Of a stretch of DNA of 64,000 nt, positions 32,193-39,648 are shown in pieces. Origin of the DNA: Pseudomonas protegens (lineage in GTDB: Bacteria > Pseudomonadota > Gammaproteobacteria > Pseudomonadales > Pseudomonadaceae); assembly GCF_013407925.2 (NCBI RefSeq), contig NZ_CP060201.1:1798001-1862000 (forward strand), given 5' to 3'. Made by a program: the position numbers and the translations under genes. A model generated the notes under the pieces. The model worked only from the letters and a program-made list of their open reading frames with translations, did no database searches and had not been told where the DNA came from. Numbering within the stretch: the stretch's first letter is position 1; each line of letters opens with the position of its first letter.

Positions 32193-33236
32193 TTAAAGCT
32201 GCACCACCCTGAGTGGTTTTTTGGCGGGGGTTTTCTTGGCCTTGGCTTTGGCCTTGCCTTGCTTGCCGCCGTTGCATTCGACCGTGGTGCTCCACCCCGA
32301 CGGGTTGAACAGTTGCTCCACCGAGTCCACCAGGTACTCGCCGTCCAGTCCGGCCTTGAAGCCCTGGGCATTGATCAGGCGCTCGGCAAATAGGTCGGTG
32401 CGCCCGGGCATTTCCAGGCGCAGGCTGGCGCTGCTGCGGTTGAAGGCTGCCAAGCGGGCCTTGGCCGCTTGCTCGGCGGCGGACTTGTTGGGGTACAGGT
32501 GCCGATCGGTGTGCACCGCCGGCACGCTGGCCGGTGAGTCGCTGTTGCCCAGGTCGATGACCTTGAGCGTGCCGCTCTTCGGGTCCTGATGCTTGGTCTG
32601 CACCGCCTTGTGGGTGCTGCTGTCACTGAAGCGGAACTGATAACGGCTGACGTCGCGACGGCTGAGGCTGACAACGCCCAGGGCCTTGCCGCTGGCACTC
32701 AATCCGGACTGCCGGGGCAGCACCAGCAACCTGCCTTCGGCCACCTTGGCGGTACAGTCGTACTGCCGGGCCAGGCGGGTGATGAAGTTGAAGTCGGACT
32801 CGTTGAGCTGGTCGATCCGCGGCACCTTGGTCGCCACCGGACAGACCGCCTGCCAGCCATTGCGGGCTGCCAGATCGCGGACTATCTGCGCCAGCGCCAC
32901 GTTCTCCCAGCTGCCGCTGCGGGTGGTCTTGCCACTGCCGCGCATGTCGCTGGCCTTGCCGCGGATCTCGATGGAATCCGGCGGCCCGTTGACCACCACT
33001 TCATCCACCGTGTAGCGCCCCAGGCGGGTCAATGCCTGCCCGGCATAGCCGAGGAACACTTCGATGGCGGCGCCACGACTGGGCAAGGCGACCGCACCGT
33101 CACGGTCATCGATGCGCAGTTCGAACTCATCCGCTTCCATTCCCGGTTTGTCCAGGGTGCGCAGGGTCAGCAGCCGGTCATTGATCTGCGCGGTGATGTC
33201 GCTGCCATCGGCGAGGATGCGAAAGACCGGGGTCAT
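32193..33236 (-). CDS. late control/baseplate hub protein D (P2 gpD-like) of chassis C
   Basis: This 347-residue protein of the P2 D family has an N terminus VFRILADGSDITAQINDRLL, then DEFELRIDDRDGAVALPSRG, the IDQLNESDFNFITRLARQYD block, and a C-terminal hub part with DGEYLVDSVEQLFNPSGWST. The end is basic (KQGKAKAKAKKTPAKKPLR). It forms the hub joining tube and spike. It follows gpX across a hairpin and closes the tail genes of the R-type module. Confidence 0.94.
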   Translation of the reverse strand: MTPVFRILADGSDITAQINDRLLTLRTLDKPGMEADEFELRIDDRDGAVALPSRGAAIEVFLGYAGQALTRLGRYTVDEVVVNGPPDSIEIRGKASDMRGSGKTTRSGSWENVALAQIVRDLAARNGWQAVCPVATKVPRIDQLNESDFNFITRLARQYDCTAKVAEGRLLVLPRQSGLSASGKALGVVSLSRRDVSRYQFRFSDSSTHKAVQTKHQDPKSGTLKVIDLGNSDSPASVPAVHTDRHLYPNKSAAEQAAKARLAAFNRSSASLRLEMPGRTDLFAERLINAQGFKAGLDGEYLVDSVEQLFNPSGWSTTVECNGGKQGKAKAKAKKTPAKKPLRVVQL

Positions 33237-33255
33237 GGCCTGTGCTCCAGAAAAT

Positions 33256-33280
33256 GAAGACCCCGCACGCAGCGGGGTCT
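33256..33280 (-). terminator. terminator-like hairpin between gpX and gpD
   Basis: On the minus strand AGACCCCGC-TGCGT-GCGGGGTCT is followed by TCATTTTC. It is a weaker U tract than others in the locus. Confidence 0.6.
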
Positions 33281-33297
33281 GTTGAGTGGAGGCAAGG

Positions 33298-33504
33298 TCA
33301 GTCCCATAGCTGAACCATCGCCTCTGTGCGAATCGGAAGCTCCGGTAGCAGGATCAGTACCCCGGCCCGCAGGGGTTGTGGCTCATCGGCCAGGCCCTGA
33401 TTGGCGTCCAGCACCGCCTCGACGCTGCCATTGAGGTGCCCGTAGTAGCGATGACACAGGGTGTCGAGCAGATCACCGTCAGAGGTTCTGCAGGTCGTTG
33501 CCAT
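33298..33504 (-). CDS. tail protein X (P2 gpX-like, LysM-type)
   Basis: This 68-residue protein has the LysM-like gpX pattern: TSDGDLLDTLCHRYYGHLNG, VEAVLDANQGLADEPQPLRA and GVLILLPELP. gpX is part of the tail tip of P2-like tails. The start lies within the end of the U gene (26-base overlap). Confidence 0.93.
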   Translation of the reverse strand: MATTCRTSDGDLLDTLCHRYYGHLNGSVEAVLDANQGLADEPQPLRAGVLILLPELPIRTEAMVQLWD

Positions 33505-34324
33505 AGCTCACAAACTCCAGTGAAAACCCTTGTTTGCGGGGAATACCACCCGCCAGCAGGTGGCTCTGTTCCTCGTCGATGCTGGTGAGGCACCAGGTGC
33601 CCAGCACTTCACCGTAGCCCGTGGTCAGGCTCAGGGGCTGCAAGCGCCGGCCAATGCTGCGCAACGCCTGCAACTGCCCCAGCCCGCCCTTGAACCCTGG
33701 AAAGATCGCGCCCTTGAGGGAGATCTTGTCGTCGCCCTGCCCCACCGCCTGCTGCGCAATGCTGCGGCTCAGGCGCTCCTGGGCCGCCCAGCGAAAGCCG
33801 GTTTGCCGGCGCAGCTCATCGAAGGCCGCGGTATCGAGGTTGAAGTAGAACGGCTCGGCCGCGGCCCCCAGGGGCTGCAGGATCAGCAGGTGCGGGAAGG
33901 GTTTCACCGCCTCCGCCGCCGGGGTGTCCTGAGGCGCCAGCGCGCCGGAAGGAAAGATATTGCCCAGGGCCGGGCTGATCTGCCCGCCGATGCGGTTGAT
34001 CGCCGCGCCGGCCTTGGCCACCTGTTCCTGCAAGGCGCCAAGACGCTGCTGCATCTGCCCCGCCACGGTCACGGCCTGGCTGTACTTGGCCGCGACTTCA
34101 CCCACCGCCGACTGCGCCGCGCCGATGCTGCGCATCGTGCGTTGCAGCTTGGCGCCCAGCACCGGGCCGACCCAGGGCAGATTTTCCAGCTCCGAGGCGG
34201 CGCCAGTGATGTCGCTGATGGCGCCGTTCATGGGCCCCAGCATTTCATCGGCGCTGCGCCGCCCCGCCTCCGCTGCCGCCACCAGGGACGTGAGCCCCGA
34301 TTGCAGCTGTTCCATATAGGCCAT
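33479..34324 (-). CDS. tail protein U (P2 gpU-like) with N-terminal extension
   Basis: This 281-residue protein has an N-terminal helical part (LTSLVAAAEAGRRSADEMLG, VGEVAAKYSQAVTVAGQMQQ) of about 130 residues and a C-terminal gpU domain (PHLLILQPLGAAAEPFYFNL, YGEVLGTWCLTSIDEEQSHL, RKQGFSLEFVSYG). P2 gpU itself is about 160 residues, so this is the longer form found in CTX/R-pyocin-like tails. It follows the tape measure by 9 bases and overlaps gpX. Confidence 0.93.
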   Translation of the reverse strand: MAYMEQLQSGLTSLVAAAEAGRRSADEMLGPMNGAISDITGAASELENLPWVGPVLGAKLQRTMRSIGAAQSAVGEVAAKYSQAVTVAGQMQQRLGALQEQVAKAGAAINRIGGQISPALGNIFPSGALAPQDTPAAEAVKPFPHLLILQPLGAAAEPFYFNLDTAAFDELRRQTGFRWAAQERLSRSIAQQAVGQGDDKISLKGAIFPGFKGGLGQLQALRSIGRRLQPLSLTTGYGEVLGTWCLTSIDEEQSHLLAGGIPRKQGFSLEFVSYGNDLQNL

Positions 34325-34333
34325 GCCGCCTCC

Positions 34334-36958
34334 TTAAACGTGTGCCGCGTCGAACAACTGACGACCCGCCGCCTGACGGCTGTATTCGTCGAACTGAAAG
34401 CGCAGATAGGGTTCCAGCTCCCGGGCCAATTGCGCCGGATCTCTGACATCGCCCTGCACCGAAATCGACAGGTAAGGCGCGAAGCTGAACTGCTGTTCGA
34501 TCGCCGGTGGCGTCGCCGATTTGAACGGCTCCGGAGGATTACTCAGCGAAAGGCTCGACGCCGACGGTGCCGGACTGGCCAGCGAACGCGCGGCCTGCCC
34601 CATCAGCGGAGGCGCCTGGCCCGGCTGGAAGGACTTGGCGATATCGCCCATCACCGGCGGGATGTTCTGCCCGGCGTTGCGCATCATCAGCGGACCGGCT
34701 GCGGGCATTTGCTTGAGCGAGTCGTCGGAGCCGAACAGTTTTTTGCCCAAGGCCCCACCAGCGGCAGAACCGCCCCAGGCGCCCAGTGCACCGCCCACCA
34801 GCCCACCAATAACAGTACCGATGACCGGCACCACGGAACCAATGGCGGCCCCTGCTGCTGCTCCGACAGCGGCGCCTGCAAGATTGCCTGCCGCCTCGCC
34901 ATAGCCTTCGGCTTTTTCATCCTGGGTCTTGGCATTCAGATAGGTGTCCGCAACCTGGAAACCGGCACCGAGCACCGATAGGATCGCGCCGCCCTTGAGC
35001 AAAGGTGCGAACCCTTTGGCCACAGAGCCAGCGCCTTTCAGTGCGGCACCGGCCACGCCAGACCTGACCGCCCCTCTGGGCATTTTTTCCAGACCACTGG
35101 GCGTCAAAGGGCTCTTGCCACCTTGAATACCCGCCACCCTCGCAGGTGGCTTGCGCCTGTCAGCCTTACGCCCACCACGGCCCCGACGGCGTTGCTTGTC
35201 CAAGCCGCAGTCGATCATGGGCGCGCAACAGTCAATGCCTAGCGCATTGCGACCGGGCGCTCGCTTTCTCGCCTTTGGCTTGCCTGCAAGCTCACAGCAG
35301 TCAATGCCTCCCGCACTGCGGCCAGGCGCTCGCTTTGCCGCCTTGGGGTCAACCTTCAACCCACCACGCAAGACATTGATCAGGCCCTTGCCCATGGTGT
35401 AGACCGCCATGAGCTTTTGCACCGCGACATACGCGGCGCCCAAAGCGACCACACCCTGCACCAACGATGGGTTGTGCTCTGCCAGCTCGGTCAGCTTGCC
35501 GACCACCACGGTGATGCTTTTGGCCACCAGATCCGTAGCCGGTTGCAGGGCCTGCCCCACGACCCGCTGGCCTTCGTCGATGGCTTGACCTGCTTCAGCC
35601 CACAACTGCTTGGAGGCTTCTCGACGCTCCGCGAGGTTCCTGGCGAGAACGCCAGAGGCGCTCAACGAGTCCTTCTTCACCTGCTCGTACTGCTGCCGGC
35701 CCTGGGTCTGGGCCAGCAAGGCCGCCTTGATCTGCATATCGGTAAACAGGTCGCCGGTACGCAGGGACTCTTCCAGAGCCTCAAGCATGGCCTTGGCCTT
35801 CGCCGGGTCGGTTTCCTTGCTGATCTGCGCCTGAGCCTCGGCCATCTTCGCCGCCTTGGCCGGGTCGATGGCCCTGACGTAGCGCATGGCCAGGGCAAAG
35901 CTCGCCTCCAGGCTCGACATGCCCTTCTGGATACCGGTGTTCAGCGAAGCCTGATAATCAATGCCGGCGTCTTCATAAGCCTTGACCGCCTCGCTGGAAC
36001 CGATTTTTTCGATCCAGTTCTGCAGTTGGCCTGCGGCCTCGTCAGGACTTGCGGCGGTGTTCATCTGCACCTGCAGCATCGATCCCAGCTGACTCACCGC
36101 CTCCATGCCGGTGAGTCCTTCCGCGCTTGCGCTCTTGAGCAGCGCCGGGAGCAAGCGCGCCATGTCGGCCGCCTCGAAGTTGCCGGCCTGCCCCTGCAGA
36201 GCGATGGCCTCCAGAGCCTGCTCCATGACCTTGGGATCGCTGATCCCGGCCTTGAGCTCCAGGGCCCGCAACAGCTTCGCCGTGTCGTCGACACTCGCGC
36301 CCTGCCCCACCGCAAACTTGGCGGCCAGCCCTGCGTAGCCTTGTGCCTTGTCCAGCGACATGCCGCTGGCCATCATCTGGCTCACCAGAGCCGCCACATC
36401 GTTACGGGCCATGCCCGTGTCACGGGAGGTCTGAATCACCGTGCGGCTCAGCTGCGCTTCCTGTGGCTGGTTGGCCACACCGGCCTTGATCGCCATATCG
36501 CGGATCAGCGCTTGATAATCGGCACTGATCTTGACCGGGGCGCGCAGTTTATCGACGCCGAACTTTGCCCAGTCATAAGCCGCCTTGAAGTCGGCCTTGC
36601 CCTGGGCAACCTGCTGCAGTCCTCGGGCCTGAAGCGCCGAGCCCCGCGCCACATTGCCCAGCGCTTGATATTCCTGGCGCAGCTTGTGCACCTCAATACC
36701 CTGCTGGCGCAGCCCGTTGCGGCTCTCCTCCAACCGGCGCAACAGCCCGGCTGCGGAAGCGGCGCCGGTGTCATGGGCCTTCTTCCATTCATCCTGCAGA
36801 CGCAGGGTCTGGCCGAGGGTTTTCTCCAGCACCCGAGCCTTGCTGCCCTGTTGCTCCAGCTGTTTGATCCGGCCTTCCACCGTCTTGAAGGCGGCGTCCC
36901 ACGTCGAACTGAGGGCCGTACCTATCACCACCAGCTCCGATACCAGCTTGTTCGCCAT
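34334..36958 (-). CDS. tail tape measure protein of chassis C (P2 gpT-like) with a basic, double-Cys repeat insert
   Basis: This 874-residue protein starts at MANKLVSELVVIGTALSSTW (ATG after GGAGACGCAG); the frame extends 15 codons upstream. The N terminus is a long coiled coil, followed by the TP901-type tape measure core (ISADYQALIRDMAIKAGVAN, QTSRDTGMARNDVAALVSQM) and a membrane-like Ala/Gly/Val region near the end (AAVGAAAGAAIGSVVPVIGT). Between them is an odd Lys/Arg-rich segment carrying two copies of KRAPGR..-GIDCC and a further IDCG. At about 1.5 angstrom per residue the length corresponds to roughly 130 nm. Confidence 0.93.
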   Translation of the reverse strand: MANKLVSELVVIGTALSSTWDAAFKTVEGRIKQLEQQGSKARVLEKTLGQTLRLQDEWKKAHDTGAASAAGLLRRLEESRNGLRQQGIEVHKLRQEYQALGNVARGSALQARGLQQVAQGKADFKAAYDWAKFGVDKLRAPVKISADYQALIRDMAIKAGVANQPQEAQLSRTVIQTSRDTGMARNDVAALVSQMMASGMSLDKAQGYAGLAAKFAVGQGASVDDTAKLLRALELKAGISDPKVMEQALEAIALQGQAGNFEAADMARLLPALLKSASAEGLTGMEAVSQLGSMLQVQMNTAASPDEAAGQLQNWIEKIGSSEAVKAYEDAGIDYQASLNTGIQKGMSSLEASFALAMRYVRAIDPAKAAKMAEAQAQISKETDPAKAKAMLEALEESLRTGDLFTDMQIKAALLAQTQGRQQYEQVKKDSLSASGVLARNLAERREASKQLWAEAGQAIDEGQRVVGQALQPATDLVAKSITVVVGKLTELAEHNPSLVQGVVALGAAYVAVQKLMAVYTMGKGLINVLRGGLKVDPKAAKRAPGRSAGGIDCCELAGKPKARKRAPGRNALGIDCCAPMIDCGLDKQRRRGRGGRKADRRKPPARVAGIQGGKSPLTPSGLEKMPRGAVRSGVAGAALKGAGSVAKGFAPLLKGGAILSVLGAGFQVADTYLNAKTQDEKAEGYGEAAGNLAGAAVGAAAGAAIGSVVPVIGTVIGGLVGGALGAWGGSAAGGALGKKLFGSDDSLKQMPAAGPLMMRNAGQNIPPVMGDIAKSFQPGQAPPLMGQAARSLASPAPSASSLSLSNPPEPFKSATPPAIEQQFSFAPYLSISVQGDVRDPAQLARELEPYLRFQFDEYSRQAAGRQLFDAAHV
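35228..35343 (-). repeat. tandem in-frame repeat in the chassis C tape measure
   Basis: Two direct copies, each of about 45 bases, spaced exactly 69 bases apart (the shared GTCAATGCC starts at 35231 and 35300 on the plus strand) encode KRAPGRNALGIDCC and KRAPGRSAGGIDCC. The 69-base spacing keeps the frame. Confidence 0.75.
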
Positions 36959-36987
36959 CTGCGTCTCCTGCTCCTTGGGTGATGGGC

Positions 36988-37101
36988 TCAATCCGTGAGC
37001 CACCAGACCATGTCGGAAAACCTCATGGTCATGATTTCCTCGGCGGAAAAATGCAGCTCGCGAGCGAGCCGTTTCGCCGCCACCTTCATCACCGCCGGAT
37101 C
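36988..37101 (-). CDS. frameshift extension of the chassis C tail assembly chaperone (E'-like)
   Basis: This is an overlapping +1 frame (open from about 37209) encoding DPAVMKVAAKRLARELHFSA and ending FSDMVWWLTD. It would add about 37 residues to the E-like protein, giving about 138 in total. The zero frame ends CTT TGA; a +1 slip on CTT reads GAT next. An independent start (for example the ATG in AVMKVAA) is possible but lacks a convincing ribosome binding site. The tape measure gene follows about 30 bases later. Confidence 0.7.
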   Translation of the reverse strand, partial: DPAVMKVAAKRLARELHFSAEEIMTMRFSDMVWWLTD

Positions 37102-37105
37102 AAAG
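37100..37105 (-). promoter_or_regulatory. candidate +1 ribosomal frameshift site (CTT TGA)
   Basis: The E-like frame ends in CTT TGA, the same six bases used for the programmed +1 shift in release factor 2 (prfB) genes. The +1 frame after it encodes the E' extension. The strong upstream Shine-Dalgarno stimulator of prfB is not obvious here. Confidence 0.55.
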
Positions 37106-37405
37106 CTCGTCGTCTTGCACCAGGCGAAAATAGCCGGCCTGCAGGCGCTGATAATCCTTGAGCGCCATGTTCTCCAGGTCCTTGGTGCTGATCTGCGCGA
37201 GGCTGGCAAACAGCATCAGCTCGCGCTGTTCATCGTCACCCACGCTGGCGGCACTGGCGGCGCGCACATCACGCACCGTCGGCGCGCGCAGGGTGAGCCG
37301 GTCGCAGACCACGCCGTTCATCTCCACCGGCTTGCTCAACGCCACCATCACGCTGTCGCTGCTCAGGGTCATCCAGGCCGGGGTCTTGTCGCTTGCTTGA
37401 GACAT
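37100..37405 (-). CDS. tail assembly chaperone (P2 gpE-like) of chassis C
   Basis: This 101-residue protein has the P2 E/TAC pattern: VMVALSKPVEMNGVVCDRLT, LRAPTVRDVRAASAASVGDD, and a helical C terminus with LASLAQISTKDLENMALKDY-type sequence ending VQDDEL. It lies between tube and tape measure genes. Related chaperones bind the tape measure during assembly. It resembles the chassis A chaperone only in general pattern (LR.PTV..VRA). Confidence 0.93.
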   Translation of the reverse strand: MSQASDKTPAWMTLSSDSVMVALSKPVEMNGVVCDRLTLRAPTVRDVRAASAASVGDDEQRELMLFASLAQISTKDLENMALKDYQRLQAGYFRLVQDDEL

Positions 37406-37417
37406 GAGGTGTCTTCC

Positions 37418-37927
37418 TTACAGGCCCAGGGCCGAACGTTGCGCGGCGAGCTGGTCGACGCCGTTGATCACGCGCTTCATGCCCAGGGCATCGATCTCGT
37501 AGATCAGGCGACCGTCGACTTCCAGCTTGTAGTAGGTCAGGGCCACGTTGTGCTTGATCTCGGCCTTGTCGCCGGACTTCCAGTCGCCCATGTCGACCTC
37601 TTTGAGCAGACCGCGCAGGGTCACGATCACCGGGGTGACCTTGCCCTTGAGGCCCTTGAAGGCGCCACGGAACACACCGTTGAAACCGCTGCCATCGGCC
37701 AGGCCGAACATCTTCAGCGACTCGCGGCGCACGCCGGTGGTGGTGAAGCCGGCCTCTTGTTTCTCCATGCCCATGTCCAGTTCCACCGGCACATCCATGC
37801 CACCGACGCGGTGTTCCTCGGTCTTGAGGGTCAACTTGGGCAGGGTCAGGCTCGGCACGTCGCCTTGAAAGCTGATGCCATCGACGAACAGGTTCATGTT
37901 CGCCAGGGTTTCGGGAATCATTGCCAT
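37418..37927 (-). CDS. major tail tube protein (P2 FII-like) of chassis C
   Basis: This 169-residue P2 FII-type tube protein has MIPETLANMNLFVDGISFQG, the conserved LTLPKLTLKTEEHRVGGMDV, PVELDMGMEKQEAGFTTTGV and the C-terminal DGRLIYEIDALGMKRVINGV. It forms the inner tube of the R-type particle. It is directly downstream of the sheath gene (12-base gap). Confidence 0.96.
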   Translation of the reverse strand: MAMIPETLANMNLFVDGISFQGDVPSLTLPKLTLKTEEHRVGGMDVPVELDMGMEKQEAGFTTTGVRRESLKMFGLADGSGFNGVFRGAFKGLKGKVTPVIVTLRGLLKEVDMGDWKSGDKAEIKHNVALTYYKLEVDGRLIYEIDALGMKRVINGVDQLAAQRSALGL

Positions 37928-37939
37928 TGCTGCGGCTCC

Positions 37940-39106
37940 TTAAGCGGCTTGGTCGAGGACTTCGGTCAACCATTGGTTGGTGACCTCGACCCGGAAGTGG
38001 GGGTTTTCGGCGGGCGGTACGTCGGTGAAGCGGATGTTCCAGTACACCTTGCCCTGCTCCAGCTGGCTGGCGGTGTTGAGCTCGGTGTCGGCGTAGACCT
38101 CGAAATTGATGATCGCGCCCTGGTTCTTCAGATCACGCATGAACGCCTGCAGGCCCTCGGTGACGTCCTTGACGTAGGTCGCGGTGATCGAACGGTCCAC
38201 AGCCCATTTGTGGCCGAAGAGGATGGCGTCCATGACGATGTCCATGGTCCGCACCCGGGTGACGAAGGCCCATTTCGGATCGCTGGACAGCGTGCGGTTG
38301 CCCCACAGGCGGAAGCCCGCATCCCGAATGATGGTGGTGATGTTGGCGTTGTTCAGCAGGTTGGCGCGGCAGGTTTCATCGCCGTCGAGGAACTCGATCG
38401 GCCGCGTGGTGCCGGTGATGCCGACGAACTCCTTGTTCGACGGCGAGGCCCAGAACCCGTACTCGTTGTCGGTCCAGGCGAACAGCCCGGCGACCCAGGC
38501 CGAAGCCGGCGCATCGACGGTGGCATTGGCGCCGTTGTCCCAGTGCTGAACACCCGGATCGACCATATAGGCACGCTTGGCGCCGAAGTTCTTGGCGTAG
38601 GCCATGGCCGCTTCGTCGGTGGTATTGGGACCATCGAGAATGGCCAGGCCACGCAGCTTGTCCGCCAGAGCCACCAGGGCGGTGCCGATGGCCAGGGTCG
38701 AGCTGTGCTTGGGGGTGACCAGCAGACGTGGCTGGGCGTTGAAACGGCTCTTGCCGTCCAGCAGCGCCTGCAGCCCGGTACGCTTACCGTCGGCCAGCAC
38801 CCCGCCGATGATCGCCGAAGTCTGCTCGGCCGCATCGGTCATCTTGGCCACGCCACAAGCGACGATCACCGCCTTGGCCCGCTGGTAGATGGCCTGGCAG
38901 GCCTTGGTGATGGCCGCATCCGGGCCCCAGGCGGCAATGGCCTCACGCTCGTTGGTGATCAGCAGCAGCTCGTTGGCCTTGGCAGCGGCGGTCGGGCCTT
39001 CGGTGAAGGTGTCCACCAGGCCGATGATCGAAGACGACGGCAGCGAAATGGTGCGCGTGCCGGTGTCGACGTTGGTGACGGTAACGCCGTGGAAAAAACC
39101 ACTCAT
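37940..39106 (-). CDS. contractile tail sheath protein (P2 FI-like) of chassis C
   Basis: This 388-residue P2 FI-type sheath protein begins SGFFHGVTVTNVDTGTRTIS and has SSIIGLVDTFTEGPTAAAKA, RAYMVDPGVQHWDNGANATV, the well-conserved GFRLWGNRTLSSDPKWAFVT and the C-terminal FTDVPPAENPHFRVEVTNQW. It is the contractile motor of an R-pyocin-type particle. It lies downstream of the fibre/chaperone pair, the same order as in R2 pyocin. Confidence 0.97.
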   Translation of the reverse strand: MSGFFHGVTVTNVDTGTRTISLPSSSIIGLVDTFTEGPTAAAKANELLLITNEREAIAAWGPDAAITKACQAIYQRAKAVIVACGVAKMTDAAEQTSAIIGGVLADGKRTGLQALLDGKSRFNAQPRLLVTPKHSSTLAIGTALVALADKLRGLAILDGPNTTDEAAMAYAKNFGAKRAYMVDPGVQHWDNGANATVDAPASAWVAGLFAWTDNEYGFWASPSNKEFVGITGTTRPIEFLDGDETCRANLLNNANITTIIRDAGFRLWGNRTLSSDPKWAFVTRVRTMDIVMDAILFGHKWAVDRSITATYVKDVTEGLQAFMRDLKNQGAIINFEVYADTELNTASQLEQGKVYWNIRFTDVPPAENPHFRVEVTNQWLTEVLDQAA

Positions 39107-39124
39107 GGATAAACTCCAGACATG

Positions 39125-39148
39125 AAAAAGCCCCGGGTGAAGGGGGCT
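39125..39148 (-). terminator. terminator-like hairpin just upstream of the sheath gene
   Basis: On the minus strand AGCCCC/GGGGCT is followed by TTTTCATG, where the ATG belongs to a downstream frame; it lies about 20 bases before the sheath start. Confidence 0.6.
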
Positions 39149-39182
39149 CGTAGGGATGATTGATTAGTGGGAAGCGGGAAAC

Positions 39183-39210
39183 AAAACGCCCCGCTGGTGC
39201 GGGGCGTTTA
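39183..39210. terminator. intrinsic terminator-like hairpin after the chassis C fibre chaperone
   Basis: ACGCCCCGC-ACCA-GCGGGGCGT with a short T run on both sides lies right at the chaperone stop (39208). A second hairpin follows at 39125-39148. Confidence 0.7.
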
Positions 39211-39636
39211 CTGGGTTTGTTCGGCGATCCAGGAGGGGGCTACTGGACGATGCTCGGCTTGTGGAAAGTCCGGGGATTGGGGCCAGTCGCGTAGGGATTG
39301 CATGTACACAAGCAACTCCTTGAACTGCTCACCGGTCAGCGTCGTGGCTGTCGCGATTTCGAGCTGGTCACGGTGCCGCTCGCGTAGCCACATGACAGAT
39401 GCCAGCTCTGCATCGCGCCACTGGCGTTCCTGTGCTGCTGGATCCGGAAGCACCTCGGGGGCATCGATCAGATAGGGCAGCCCGTGCTCATCGTGAGCAC
39501 GGATCTTCCCTGGGGGAGGGTTACCGATTACCGACAGATAAAGCGCTTCGGGTATCTCCATCACATCATCCGGCATCAGTGAATGCACGCCCTGCAAGTA
39601 GGAGGTTTGAGTAGTTTGACTATAGAAACGTTTCAT
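39208..39636 (-). CDS. tail fibre assembly chaperone of chassis C
   Basis: The 142-residue product starts at MKRFYSQTTQTSYLQGVHSL; AAGGAG lies 8 bases upstream. It is a paralogue of the chassis A chaperone at 3932-4360, with LYLSVIGNPPPGKIRAHDEH, VMWLRERHRDQ and SLRDWPQSPDFP shared almost exactly. It follows its fibre gene by about 13 bases. Such chaperones are normally needed for trimerisation of the cognate fibre. Confidence 0.92.
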   Translation of the reverse strand: MKRFYSQTTQTSYLQGVHSLMPDDVMEIPEALYLSVIGNPPPGKIRAHDEHGLPYLIDAPEVLPDPAAQERQWRDAELASVMWLRERHRDQLEIATATTLTGEQFKELLVYMQSLRDWPQSPDFPQAEHRPVAPSWIAEQTQ

Positions 39637-39648
39637 AGATGCCACTCC

